A stretch of DNA of 64,000 nucleotides from Acidobacteriaceae bacterium (lineage in GTDB: Bacteria; Acidobacteriota; Terriglobia; Terriglobales; Acidobacteriaceae). The notes under the pieces are model-generated. The model was not told where the DNA came from and made no database searches. It worked only from the letters and a program-made list of their open reading frames with translations. Each line of letters opens with the position of its first letter. Position 1 is the stretch's first letter. Positions 28,413 through 37,227 of the stretch are shown in pieces. The position numbers and the translations under genes are program-made. The stretch spans positions 1-64,000 of the forward strand of contig DAHUZH010000001.1 in assembly GCA_027306695.1 (NCBI GenBank), given 5' to 3'.

Positions 28413-29419
28413 TGCTTCACCGTCATCATTTCTGAGATTTCTACGCATCGGCGCGAGGAGATACTTTGATAGGCTGCCTCGACTACGGCAAACGTTTTTT
28501 CCATGTACTCGCGGGCCTCAGACTCAAAAGCCCGGCCAGTTTCCAGGGAGTCGATGAAGTGCGCCTGCGTAGCATAGACGCTGTCTCCACGATATCCATT
28601 GGCAAAGTCATCAGTCCAGATATTCTTGTCCCCACGCCAGATTTCACCCAGCCCAGTGATGCGGATCGATCCCGACTCTCCCTCGAAAGTAGCCGTGTCG
28701 AGACTGGGACCGCACTCCTCCTGATCGGTAAAGCTATGGCCGTCAATCCATCCTATCAACTCGTTACTATGCCGGACCGTCAGGATTGCATGGTCTTCTC
28801 CAACGATGCGAGCGTTTCGCCTCGCGGCTTCGGCATAGATTGAAAGAATGTCGCCAAATAGGAAACGCGCCGTATCAATGTGATGTACCAGGGTCTCATC
28901 GATCATAAAACGCCGGAGTTGGCGGAAATACGCTTGTTTCGGATAAGGTTCATCGCCTTGACCGTCCTTCCACCGGCATCGAAACCCAAAGCCCACGGGA
29001 GTTCCGATGTCGCCACGGGCAATCATCGCATGGGCTGCCCGATACCACGGCTGCCATCGCCAGTTGTCGTGAATCATGAATCGGACACCGTGGTTTTCTG
29101 CTTTCTCAACCATGCGGCAGGCAGTGGGCCAGTCGGGAGCCATGGGTTTTTGGCAGATAATCGCCAGACCGTTCTCCGCTGCCATCGAGATTAGTTCCAG
29201 GTGCTCGGTAGAGCGAGTAATGATGTCGACAAAATCCAGGTCTTCGGCGTTCAGCATTTCTTCTGCTGAGGAATAGGCCCGTTGCGCTGTGGCCCTGGCC
29301 CTTTCGATGGAAGGGTCGCATGCGGCTACGATCTGGACGTTCGGCATGCGGCGCCAGGCTTCCAGATGATGCTGGGAGAAGAATCCACATCCAATCAATC
29401 CACCCTTGAATATCTTCAC
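28409..29419 (-). CDS. Gfo/Idh/MocA-family oxidoreductase (2)
   Basis: Residues 1-125 form the Rossmann domain ([34 protein letters not shown]) with the catalytic-type lysine in [10 protein letters not shown]; the rest is the substrate domain, with [17 protein letters not shown] carrying the conserved His pair. Length 336 is typical. It overlaps its neighbours on both sides by four bases (DUF6282 stop, SDR start), so tight operon membership is clear. The two Gfo proteins in the window differ too much to be recent copies. Confidence 0.87.
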   Translation of the reverse strand: MKIFKGGLIGCGFFSQHHLEAWRRMPNVQIVAACDPSIERARATAQRAYSSAEEMLNAEDLDFVDIITRSTEHLELISMAAENGLAIICQKPMAPDWPTACRMVEKAENHGVRFMIHDNWRWQPWYRAAHAMIARGDIGTPVGFGFRCRWKDGQGDEPYPKQAYFRQLRRFMIDETLVHHIDTARFLFGDILSIYAEAARRNARIVGEDHAILTVRHSNELIGWIDGHSFTDQEECGPSLDTATFEGESGSIRITGLGEIWRGDKNIWTDDFANGYRGDSVYATQAHFIDSLETGRAFESEAREYMEKTFAVVEAAYQSISSRRCVEISEMMTVKQ

Positions 29420-30270
29420 AATTGTCCTGTTCCTTTTTCAAACAGCAGGCGAGCTGGGTTGGTGCACATCATTTGTCGAATGTGTTCGCGAGAGAAACCG
29501 GAGCTGCGCAGCCGCTCCGCGTACAGCCGTAGTCCCTCAGCTGGCGGAGGTGTTTGTGGCTGGCCCAGGTCTGTAGACAGCACCGTAGTTTCCACTCCGG
29601 TTTCAATAATCGCCTGCTCAATTACCTGAAAGGGCACGCATCCGCAAAGGTGCGTCGTAGAGACAAAGCATCGCTCGAACCAGACGTTGCCAAACTGCGC
29701 GAGGTTTTTCTGCTCTTCGACAGAATAGAAAGTCGGCGACCATTCTGGATGGGTCACAAGTACCTTGCGGATTCCGCGTTGGCGCGCCTGATGAATCAAG
29801 ACTGAGGACTCGCGTGGGCTCAAATGACCGGTACTGAGGATGCAATCACTCTGGGCAATCGCTTCCAGAATGGCCATTGCTTCTGGAACAAGGTCTCCGC
29901 TCGCGTCAAGAATGGAAATGCCGCCAGACTGGTCATGCTGCAGACGGTGATTCAGCGCGGACCTGGTTGGCATCCAGATTTCTTTCGCCCCCATTGCGAG
30001 CGCAAGTTTGACGGCTTCAACATTCAGTCCGCCTACCGTGTCGTTCAAAACCAAACCGCCAAAAACCTGGATGCCGGACACTACCTTTGCAACCAGCCAT
30101 GCACGCTCGACCGTGGAGTTCTGGTGAGATTTGATGAGGATGGCGCCCATTCCCACACGCTGCGCTTCCCGCGCAAGCTCCAAATCGTTGAAGCGCCGGG
30201 CGTCCACGTCCGGCGCGCTGTGGACGTGGAGATCGATGGCGCCTTCCAGGCAGTCAGGCAAAATGCTCAT
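29416..30270 (-). CDS. DUF6282-type amidohydrolase-like protein
   Basis: The ATG at 30270 (MSILPDCLEGAIDLHVHSAP) gives 284 residues. An in-frame TTG at 30363 would add an implausible Cys-rich leader. The protein has a metal-hydrolase look: IDLHVHSAPDVDARR near the start (HxH), ILIKSHQNST, a STGHLSPRES segment with a metal-type His, LVTHPEWSPTFYS, and a late VLSTDLGQPQTPPPAEGL where the Asp could be catalytic. This resembles DUF6282 members of the amidohydrolase superfamily. The reaction is unknown; hydrolysis of a lactone or amide is the general expectation. Its end overlaps the Gfo start by four bases. Confidence 0.75.
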   Translation of the reverse strand: MSILPDCLEGAIDLHVHSAPDVDARRFNDLELAREAQRVGMGAILIKSHQNSTVERAWLVAKVVSGIQVFGGLVLNDTVGGLNVEAVKLALAMGAKEIWMPTRSALNHRLQHDQSGGISILDASGDLVPEAMAILEAIAQSDCILSTGHLSPRESSVLIHQARQRGIRKVLVTHPEWSPTFYSVEEQKNLAQFGNVWFERCFVSTTHLCGCVPFQVIEQAIIETGVETTVLSTDLGQPQTPPPAEGLRLYAERLRSSGFSREHIRQMMCTNPARLLFEKGTGQL

Positions 30271-30350
30271 CGAGTGGCGGCTTCCTGAAAAATCCGTTGG
30301 GCCGTTACTACAGCAGCAACGGCCGACGAGGATTGATATTTTTTGCTCAT
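30267..30350 (-). CDS. Possible 27-residue leader/small protein
   Basis: An ATG at 30350 opens a short frame (MSKKYQSSSAVAAVV, then a helical TAQRIFQEAATR) whose TGA overlaps the ATG of the DUF6282 gene in ATGA fashion. It fills the 94-base gap after the aldolase-like gene exactly. The ribosome site is weak and no homolog is recalled. It may be a translationally coupled leader or chance. Confidence 0.25.
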   Translation of the reverse strand: MSKKYQSSSAVAAVVTAQRIFQEAATR

Positions 30351-30364
30351 CTTTGCGACTCAAA

Positions 30365-31420
30365 TCAGCTTTCCAGCGTGAATGTTTCTTCTACTCGCCC
30401 ACCACGTACTCCGAACATCCGGCGATGAAGATTGACCGTTGCGTCGCTATAGTGGACCCAGATTTCTACCTGGTCGCCCACGCGCACAGCCAGATTGGGG
30501 TCGATAATATCGACGATGGTATGCTCGGCATTGAGCTTGCGAAGGTGCGCGCCATCTAGGTTCTTCAATATGGGCACGCCGTGCTCCCCGCTGATCGCCT
30601 TCAGTCCCACGTCAAGGATCAGCCATTTGTTGGGAGTTATGCTGATGATCGTCCCTAGAACGCTGGGCACGAGTTGAAAATCTGTACAGACTGCACGGTA
30701 ATCGGTATCCATCATGAGGTACGACCCGGCCTGAATTTCGGTCACGCCAGGAAACCTGCCGGACGTGGAATAGGTTCCAGTTCCGCCGCCGCTCACGATT
30801 TCCACGGGCAGGCCGTGTGATTGGATGAGCTTCGCCGTGGCGACCAGTTTCTCCATGGCCTGATGTGCGGCGTTGGCCTTGTCTGGCCCTGGTTGCATGT
30901 GGCCGCAATGGCCTTCATAGCCCATGACGCCGCGGAACCGGAGGCCTTGCGCAGATGCCAGTTTCGCCAGTGCGAGGGCTGGTTCCCCCGGCGCCGCTCC
31001 ACAACGGGCCATGCCCGTGTTTACATCGACGACGACACTCAGCGGTACATTCATCCGGGTGGATGCCGCTGCAAGGGCCGTGATGGTAACTTCGTTGTCA
31101 ACGGCAACGATGAGGTTGGCATGCTGCGAGAGATGTGCAAACTGCTCGATCGCGACTTCGCCTGCGATTTCATTGGCCAACAGGATACTTTGAATGCCAC
31201 CCTTCACCAGCGCTTCCGCTTCGCCAAGCGTCGCGCAGCTCATTCCGATCGCGCCACACGCCACCTGCTTTTTTGCAAGGGCCACGCACTTGTGGTTCTT
31301 GTAGTGGGGACGCAAACGGGTCGGCCCTTCACTGAAGAATGCCGCCATTTTCTTTAAGTTCGATTCCATGGCATCCATATCGAGCAGAAGCGCAGGCGTT
31401 TTGATCTCGGACAGTAACAT
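30365..31420 (-). CDS. D-threonine aldolase-like PLP enzyme (alanine racemase N-domain fold)
   Basis: The 351 residues show the fold-type III PLP barrel of D-threonine aldolase/D-serine dehydratase-like proteins: IKTPALLLDMDAMESNLKKM, the Schiff-base lysine K41 in RLRPHYKNHK, VDVNTGMARCGA, VSGGGTGTYSTSG and QAGSYLMMDTDY. The C-terminal beta domain ends with VWVHYSDATVNLH, where this family has its divalent-metal His and Asp ligands. Reversible cleavage of a beta-hydroxy-D-amino acid is expected. It starts nine bases after the DUF4038 glycosidase stop and opens the cytoplasmic part of the operon. Confidence 0.85.
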   Translation of the reverse strand: MLLSEIKTPALLLDMDAMESNLKKMAAFFSEGPTRLRPHYKNHKCVALAKKQVACGAIGMSCATLGEAEALVKGGIQSILLANEIAGEVAIEQFAHLSQHANLIVAVDNEVTITALAAASTRMNVPLSVVVDVNTGMARCGAAPGEPALALAKLASAQGLRFRGVMGYEGHCGHMQPGPDKANAAHQAMEKLVATAKLIQSHGLPVEIVSGGGTGTYSTSGRFPGVTEIQAGSYLMMDTDYRAVCTDFQLVPSVLGTIISITPNKWLILDVGLKAISGEHGVPILKNLDGAHLRKLNAEHTIVDIIDPNLAVRVGDQVEIWVHYSDATVNLHRRMFGVRGGRVEETFTLES

Positions 31421-31429
31421 GTGGTTAGT

Positions 31430-32950
31430 CTACTTTCCAGTTGCAATTGTTGCGTGAGAGCCGACCTGGCCCGCCGTGTCCACCAGGTAAAGAACAGCAT
31501 CCCCACGGAATGGAGGAATAAATGCTCGGGCATTCGACCCAGCGGAGATGAGGCTGGCGTGCATCGTAGTCCCCGTCGCAGGGTTGAACCATTCCACAGA
31601 GAGCTTTCGTGATCTTGGCATGGCAGAGAGGTCCATGGTGAATGGGCCGCCAGAAGGCGCATAGACCAGATACTCCGCACCAGCGGATGGAGTCTGAGCA
31701 AGACAATACTTCGTCGAACTCAGAGAGCTACGTGGAGTGACACTGCCAAGATTGAGCTTTCGAGAGTATCTCAAAATGTAACCCAGATTGTTTCTGAAGT
31801 TGTCCCAGCGCGGGTCCGGCGCGCTACAGATCATGTCCGTTGGGGACACACACATGTTACGGTGCTCACGCGGGTAGTACACCAGGTAAGGGTCCATGAA
31901 CAACACCTGGTTGCCATTCATGAAATTTTCCCATGCATAGTTGCGGTTCTGTTGTGCCGTCTCATTCCACATCCCAAAGTAAGAGTGGTCGCTGTCATTG
32001 ATGTTTACTTTGCAGGCGGGATGGCCTTGCCCACACGTACGGACCGGAGAAATTCTAACAGCCGGCGCCACCCAGTCCGCATTGGAGTTGTAAATCGTCG
32101 CGTCTGGAGTGCCTGTCAGAGCGGCGTAGCCGATGGGGTGTTGATAACGCTTCTTCGATTCATACTCTCTAACACGAGAAATCAGATGATTGTTCCACCA
32201 GACGGAATTTGCAGGAGCTTCCTCGGAAACCATCCAGAGTACATTCGGCAGATCGTTTAACGTGTCGATGGTTTTTTCGACATACGCATCCTGAAACCTG
32301 GTGATTGCGTTCGGGGCCGTCATGGTGACAGATCCAATTCCGCGCTTCCCGCCGACGTAACCATCATCGATGCCATTGATATTGTTGGCTCCAGTGAAAG
32401 GATAGCCATCGCTGGAGCAGCGAAAGACATTGAGCCATTCTCCGATGAACAGATCGACGCCCACGTAAATGCCGGCCTTGTTCAGGGCCAGCGCCCTCGT
32501 TCGCAGGCGGTCGAAATAGTTTTGATTGAACTTTGCAAGGTCGAATTTCAGGCCGCCGTCCGTTGCTCTTCCTGGACCGGTCCTCAGCCATGGCTGCGGG
32601 CTGACAGTCATGTCCGGTGGAGAACTTACTGTAGTTGGAAGAGAGCAAAAATGCGGTAATTCCACCCGCCATAACAAAGTGAAATTATGTCCATGTGTAG
32701 TAAGGAAATGGACATAAGCGTTGAAATCTAAAGCTTGCGGAGAGCCATTACTACCCCAATCTTGAAGAGTATTCCAAGTCTGCGACCCACTCAGAATCAG
32801 TACCGAGCCGTCAGCGTCCTGGAAGTAGTTGGGATTGGAGGAGGCAACCAGCGGCCCGGCAGTCCGGGTGACAACTTGTGACGGCGCAAGGCGGGCGAGT
32901 AGCAGGAGCACGAAAGGGAGCAGTGCAAGCCGTGGCCGAAGATGCAGCAT
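31430..32950 (-). CDS. Secreted DUF4038 TIM-barrel glycosidase (GH140-like)
   Basis: GGAGG six bases before the ATG at 32950 fixes the start and a signal peptide (LRPRLALLPFVLLLLARLAPS). The 506-residue product has the DUF4038 barrel: GSVLILSGSQTWNTLQDWG, FTLLWRVELPHF, AGIYVGVDLFIGEW and NVLWMVSEEAPANS with the likely acid/base Glu. A C-terminal beta domain of the putative collagen-binding type follows (VYAPSGGPFTMDLS, SVEWFNPATGT). This pairing is seen in GH140 apiosidases, but also in uncharacterised enzymes. If apiose is released here, it would fit the RuBisCO-like/kinase module at 7949-10549. Confidence 0.7.
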   Translation of the reverse strand: MLHLRPRLALLPFVLLLLARLAPSQVVTRTAGPLVASSNPNYFQDADGSVLILSGSQTWNTLQDWGSNGSPQALDFNAYVHFLTTHGHNFTLLWRVELPHFCSLPTTVSSPPDMTVSPQPWLRTGPGRATDGGLKFDLAKFNQNYFDRLRTRALALNKAGIYVGVDLFIGEWLNVFRCSSDGYPFTGANNINGIDDGYVGGKRGIGSVTMTAPNAITRFQDAYVEKTIDTLNDLPNVLWMVSEEAPANSVWWNNHLISRVREYESKKRYQHPIGYAALTGTPDATIYNSNADWVAPAVRISPVRTCGQGHPACKVNINDSDHSYFGMWNETAQQNRNYAWENFMNGNQVLFMDPYLVYYPREHRNMCVSPTDMICSAPDPRWDNFRNNLGYILRYSRKLNLGSVTPRSSLSSTKYCLAQTPSAGAEYLVYAPSGGPFTMDLSAMPRSRKLSVEWFNPATGTTMHASLISAGSNARAFIPPFRGDAVLYLVDTAGQVGSHATIATGK

Positions 32951-33168
32951 GTGTGTCCTCCAGGTGCGGCCCGTCATTTTATTTCAGAAACGGCTGCGAA
33001 AGCCATACGGGTTTTTGATGCAAGTTGCAATAGCACTGTTATTACAGAACTTTTCCCAGCTTCTCTTATCCCTCCGCCAGTTGTCAATAAATATTGCGGG
33101 CCGGAATGGCTGCAGCCTTGCGTCGCAAGGATCATGGGCCGTGTGAATGTTACCTTCTAAAATATTTC

Positions 33169-33197
33169 TTGACAGGGAAGATTCTCTGGGCTTATTA
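33169..33197 (+). promoter_or_regulatory. Promoter-like element far upstream of the TonB receptor
   Basis: TTGACA (33169-33174) is a perfect -35 hexamer, followed after 17 bases by TTATTA (33192-33197), a weak -10. It would give a leader of about 600 bases before the receptor gene, long enough for post-transcriptional control. Prediction only. Confidence 0.35.
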
Positions 33198-33492
33198 CTG
33201 ATATGCCAGTTAGAACATGCGGTGCGACCCTTATGGCGCGTTCCCCGTGTTGCAAAGCTATGGACGGATCGTCCGGCTCGACGACCAGGGTTTAGGGCAT
33301 ATCTGGAGGAGCGGTGAAGCTTGCGAAGTCTGAAAACGCGACGCAGAGATTATGTCGCCTCTCCATGAATTTCAGCTGTTGGATTTGTGACGTATTCCTG
33401 CCGGTTGTTCCAGCTTTATGCAAGATGTCTTTGACGCCTTGCAGGACTAACTTTTCGATTCTGTCGCTGCGTTAGGAGGATTTTTAAAGCTC

Positions 33493-33525
33493 ATAGGATT
33501 TCACTAGAAAATTATAGGATTTCAC
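33493..33525 (+). repeat. Two direct repeats phased by 21 bases
   Basis: ATAGGATTTCAC occurs at 33493-33504 and again at 33514-33525, identical over 12 bases and spaced 21 bases start to start, which is two turns of B-DNA. Such phasing is typical of tandem activator sites on one face of the helix. The regulator is unknown. Confidence 0.5.
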
Positions 33526-33564
33526 GAGACAGTTTCTACATGTATGACCCAAACTGATCGACAG

Positions 33565-33587
33565 TCCATATACCGACTCAATATGGA
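33565..33587. promoter_or_regulatory. Inverted repeat before TonB receptor gene
   Basis: TCCATAT and ATATGGA are perfect reverse complements separated by nine bases. The right arm runs into a GGAGG ribosome-site-like sequence. It could be an operator or an mRNA hairpin masking the site. Confidence 0.35.
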
Positions 33588-33595
33588 GGCAGCAG

Positions 33596-33784
33596 TTGAA
33601 CTTTCGATCCAGCGCGGCTAGGTGCATCGGAACAATTCCCTCCATCGGAAAGCAACCACAATTGCATGTGGCATTTTACGAAAATGAAAACCTGAATAAC
33701 AACACGAAGAGCCAAGCGATAGAACTCGGCCGGAAGCTAAACACAGTGCTATCCAGGACTTTGAATAACCACCAAATTTTATGA
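33596..33784 (+). CDS. Possible small protein upstream of TonB receptor
   Basis: A TTG start lies seven bases after GGAGG (33584-33588), and the frame runs 62 codons to a stop 22 bases before the receptor start. The product is polar, with ENENLNNNTKSQAIELGRKL in its second half, no membrane segment and no motif I recognise. Because the ribosome site is partly inside an inverted repeat, it could be a regulated leader peptide, or simply chance. Confidence 0.25.
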   Translation: MNFRSSAARCIGTIPSIGKQPQLHVAFYENENLNNNTKSQAIELGRKLNTVLSRTLNNHQIL

Positions 33785-33806
33785 AGTTTGATTTTCAGGA
33801 GGCTTA

Positions 33807-36800
33807 ATGAAACATACATCCAGACTCAACCAAATGTTCTGGTTTGCGCTGATCGCGTTTCTGCTCTGTAGGCCAGGACAAGCCCAGAACGGAAATGCGG
33901 GCGACATCCGCGGCACAGTGACGGACAAAGCCGGCGCTGTCGTTCCCGGCGCGAAAGTCACTTTGCTGGAAACCACCAGAGGAATCAGCAAGGTAGTCAC
34001 CACGGATGGTTCCGGGATATATGATTCCGGTTCGATTCTTCCAGGGAAATATACAATCACCTTTGAAAACCCTGGTTTTGAGACATTTGTCCGGACGGGA
34101 ATCATTCTCGATGTCGGCGCCACTACTGTTAATGCAAAACTCAGTGTGGGTGCAGTCACACAGCAGGTAGTTGTGAATGGCGAAGGCACGCTTCTTCAGA
34201 CGGACACAGCGGAGCAGACCACAACGCTGGGTTTTAAGACGATGAACGACCTGACGAACATGAATGGCAACGGCCCCGATTGGGTTGGCCTGATACAGAC
34301 CCTTCCGGGAGTCAATGGGTTCTTCAATCCCGGCCCCAGCCAGGTTGTAGCTGCCATTAACGGTTCCATGCCGGAGGAGCAGGGCGTCCTTTCTGATGGC
34401 GGCCTAATCACGCAGCAACAAAGCTCAAACTTCGACGAAAACGTCTTTGAAAACGTAGCGGAAGTCAAAGTCGACACCTCCAACTTCTCTGCTGAATATG
34501 GTGTTGGAGGGGTCGTCATCAATCAGATCAGCAAAGGCGGCACCAACGATTTCCATGGGGCCGCTTATGAATACATCCAGAACGATATATTCAATGCCGC
34601 TGGTTATTTCAGCCCCAACAGTACAGTTCCATTCGAGCGGTTTAACAATTGGGGTGGGGCGATCGGTGGCCCAGTTATCAAAAACAAGCTCTTCTTCTAT
34701 TTCAACTACGACCATTTGCACAACAGCAATGAGACGTTTCCCTTCGCCACATTTCCAACAGTAGCCATGCGGGCCGGTGATTTCTCGGATACAACAGTAT
34801 TTGCTCCGATTTACAACCCATACACTGCAAACGCCAGCGGTACCAGACAGCCCCTGTCTGGCAACAAAGTTCCACAGGGTCTGATGGATACAGTAGCGCA
34901 AAATATCCAACAGTATTTTCCTCTGCCAACCCTTCCTGGGACGTATAACAACTGGCAAGGTAAAGTGATCAATACCAATCCGTGGACGAGATACTTTGGG
35001 CGCGGAGATTATGACATCACCCAGAACAACCGTGTGATGATGACGGTCACAGAGCAAACCAACCCAAGTTTCAATGGCAGTCCTGACGTGATCGATGATT
35101 TGATCGGAAATGGTGTGGTTTGGCAGGGGCTCATCGATGACACATGGACTTTCAGTTCAACGACGAACAACGAATTTCGCATGTTTTTCAATCGTCAGGT
35201 AGCGGGGTATTCATCCAATACTTTTGACCAGGGATATCCACAGAAACTCGGCATAAAATACGCCCTGGCAAACATCTTTCCAAATGTCACGATCGGCGGG
35301 TCACAGGGTTTTGGAGGGGCGAATATCGGCGGCGGCCAGACGGAAGCCCTATACGCTCAAAACACATTTGAACCTTCCGACGTTGTAACTTTGGTTCGCG
35401 GGAAACATATCCTCAAGTTTGGTGGAGAGCTGTTGGATTTCCAGGCCAACACAACCCCATGGGGATATATACAGTCTGGAAACCTGGGATTCACCGGCTA
35501 CTACACGCAGCAAGCGCCTTTTTCCTCAACCACTGGTGAGGGATACGCAGACTTTCTGATGGGACAACTGAATTCCTGGAGTGTCAATAACGGAGTCATG
35601 ACAGGAATGCGCAGTAAGCTTCCGCAAGCTTTTGTGCAGGATGATATCAAACTGAAACCTAATCTCACGATCAATCTAGGTCTACGTTTTGAACATCAAG
35701 GTTCCTGGACTGAGGTACTAAACCGGCTGGGTTCCTTCGATCCGAACCTGATAAATCCTGCTACTCAGACTTTAGGTGCAATGTGGTTTGCGCCAAACGC
35801 TGGCAGGAAAGGGATAGAAGACTCAGTGAACAATTTCCTGCCACGCGTTGGCTTCTCCTGGCAGCCAACACCGGCATTGGCGGTTCGTGGAGGATTTGGA
35901 TTATTCACCTATCTCTGGACGGGAGACAGATACTTTAACGGCGCGCCTGGAGTGGGTACATCCAGCAGCGGGAGCCTTACCGATTTTGCGCAGATTTCTC
36001 CAGTTTTTCTACTCAACGACCCAAACCCTCCATTGAATTATGTTCAGGCGAGCCGAGCGCCAGACGGATATAACGGGCAGAATGTCTCCTATGCTCCTGT
36101 ACATACGCCTGTGGCAATTCAAGAACAATACACCTTTAGCGTTCAACGGCAGCTCAATTCAATCACAGTTGCGGAAGTTGCTTATGTTGGCAATGTAGTC
36201 CATCACCTTTCGTTTCCTGTGGATTATAACCAAATACCTGCGAGCCAGCTAGGTCCCAATGGCACTCCACCTTATCCTCAATTTTTGAGCATCAGCGGCG
36301 ATAAATACAATGGAAACTCCAACTACAATTCTCTTCAGGCCTCGGTGCAAAGGCAGTATCGAAACGACCTGACCTATAACTTTAACTATACTTGGTCGAG
36401 GATGCTGGACGACCAGGACATGGCGGGAGGAGGCGGAAACGCCGGTGCACAGCCATACCAGCATGCTTATCACCCAAGCTTGAACTACGGTCCTTCAAAC
36501 TACGACATAACCAATGCGTTCAAGGCCAGCCTTGTCTATCAACTTCCTGTAGGAGTTGGCCATCGCTGGCTAAACCATCAAGGAGTACTGAACAGTGTCC
36601 TTGGAGGATGGCAGGCTTCCACAATCATTGTGAAGCAATCGGGAATGCCTTACACCGTTACTGTCGGCAGTGCAAACGAGACAGGCGCACAGGGTGGAAG
36701 CTGGTATCCGAATGTCGTTGGAAATCCTCATTTGTCGCATCCGACAATCCAGGAGTGGTTTAATCCGGCGGCCTTCGCAATTCCCGCTCCTTATACTTTC

Positions 36801-37052
36801 GGAAACTCCAGCCGAAATAGCCTGCGTGGACCAGGGTTGACGGGCGTGGACATGACGGTCGCAAAGAACATTCCCTTCACGGTGATGGGCGACCCAATGA
36901 ACATGATGTTGCGAATCGACGCGCTGAACGTGTTCAATCACACCGTATTTGGCAATCCCGACGCACAGATCGGAACATCTGGAGTAGGTCAAATCTCGGG
37001 CACGCAGATCGGCCCTCGTACGATTCAAGTGGGAGCGCGTTTCTCATTCTGA
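33807..37052 (+). CDS. TonB-dependent, Oar-like outer-membrane receptor
   Basis: AGGAGG (33797-33802) precedes the ATG. The 1081 residues comprise a signal peptide (FALIAFLLCRPGQAQ), a carboxypeptidase-regulatory-like beta-sandwich (about 30-120; IRGTVTDKAGAVVPGAKVTL, GIYDSGSILPGKYTITFENP), a plug region (about 130-260; YGVGGVVINQISKGGTNDFH) and a long beta-barrel ending in the aromatic terminus IQVGARFSF. This architecture is characteristic of Acidobacteriota, where it substitutes for SusC-type receptors in glycan uptake. Placed between secreted glycosidases and a GH3 gene, it is the likely importer of the oligosaccharides of this locus. No SusD-like lipoprotein is present, as is usual for the group. 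Confidence 0.92.
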   Translation: MKHTSRLNQMFWFALIAFLLCRPGQAQNGNAGDIRGTVTDKAGAVVPGAKVTLLETTRGISKVVTTDGSGIYDSGSILPGKYTITFENPGFETFVRTGIILDVGATTVNAKLSVGAVTQQVVVNGEGTLLQTDTAEQTTTLGFKTMNDLTNMNGNGPDWVGLIQTLPGVNGFFNPGPSQVVAAINGSMPEEQGVLSDGGLITQQQSSNFDENVFENVAEVKVDTSNFSAEYGVGGVVINQISKGGTNDFHGAAYEYIQNDIFNAAGYFSPNSTVPFERFNNWGGAIGGPVIKNKLFFYFNYDHLHNSNETFPFATFPTVAMRAGDFSDTTVFAPIYNPYTANASGTRQPLSGNKVPQGLMDTVAQNIQQYFPLPTLPGTYNNWQGKVINTNPWTRYFGRGDYDITQNNRVMMTVTEQTNPSFNGSPDVIDDLIGNGVVWQGLIDDTWTFSSTTNNEFRMFFNRQVAGYSSNTFDQGYPQKLGIKYALANIFPNVTIGGSQGFGGANIGGGQTEALYAQNTFEPSDVVTLVRGKHILKFGGELLDFQANTTPWGYIQSGNLGFTGYYTQQAPFSSTTGEGYADFLMGQLNSWSVNNGVMTGMRSKLPQAFVQDDIKLKPNLTINLGLRFEHQGSWTEVLNRLGSFDPNLINPATQTLGAMWFAPNAGRKGIEDSVNNFLPRVGFSWQPTPALAVRGGFGLFTYLWTGDRYFNGAPGVGTSSSGSLTDFAQISPVFLLNDPNPPLNYVQASRAPDGYNGQNVSYAPVHTPVAIQEQYTFSVQRQLNSITVAEVAYVGNVVHHLSFPVDYNQIPASQLGPNGTPPYPQFLSISGDKYNGNSNYNSLQASVQRQYRNDLTYNFNYTWSRMLDDQDMAGGGGNAGAQPYQHAYHPSLNYGPSNYDITNAFKASLVYQLPVGVGHRWLNHQGVLNSVLGGWQASTIIVKQSGMPYTVTVGSANETGAQGGSWYPNVVGNPHLSHPTIQEWFNPAAFAIPAPYTFGNSSRNSLRGPGLTGVDMTVAKNIPFTVMGDPMNMMLRIDALNVFNHTVFGNPDAQIGTSGVGQISGTQIGPRTIQVGARFSF

Positions 37053-37065
37053 ATAATGGATTAAC

Positions 37066-37100
37066 CGCCTTACGAAGAGATTGAACCTCTTCGTAAGGCG
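37066..37100 (+). terminator. Strong hairpin after TonB receptor gene
   Basis: A perfect 14-base inverted repeat (CGCCTTACGAAGAG at 37066-37079 and its complement at 37087-37100) encloses a seven-base loop, 13 bases after the stop codon. No T-run follows, so it may act as an mRNA-stabilising or Rho-assisted terminator hairpin rather than a classic intrinsic terminator. Confidence 0.7.
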
Positions 37101-37165
37101 ACTCCTACTGTGTCCGATCCCACCTCCATTGCGCCGTTATTCTTGATCCAATCGACATCTCTGCA

Positions 37166-37186
37166 CACTATAGGCTGTCTATAGTG
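37166..37186. promoter_or_regulatory. Operator-like palindrome before GH3 gene
   Basis: CACTATAG and CTATAGTG are perfect eight-base reverse complements with a five-base spacer, 41 bases before the GH3 start. Size and spacing suit a dimeric repressor of GntR, LacI or TetR type. The regulator is not identified. Confidence 0.6.
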
Positions 37187-37227
37187 ACGATAGTTTGTGC
37201 TATTTCGCATATGCTCGGGAGAAATGA

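Larger units (their letters stand above)
32951..33806. other. Long leader/regulatory region before the TonB receptor gene
   Basis: About 850 bases without a supported gene. It holds a promoter-like pair (33169-33197), two direct repeats 21 bases apart (33493-33525) and an inverted repeat (33565-33587). A 62-codon frame at 33596-33784 with GGAGG upstream is listed separately. The remainder shows nothing I can name. Confidence 0.4.
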
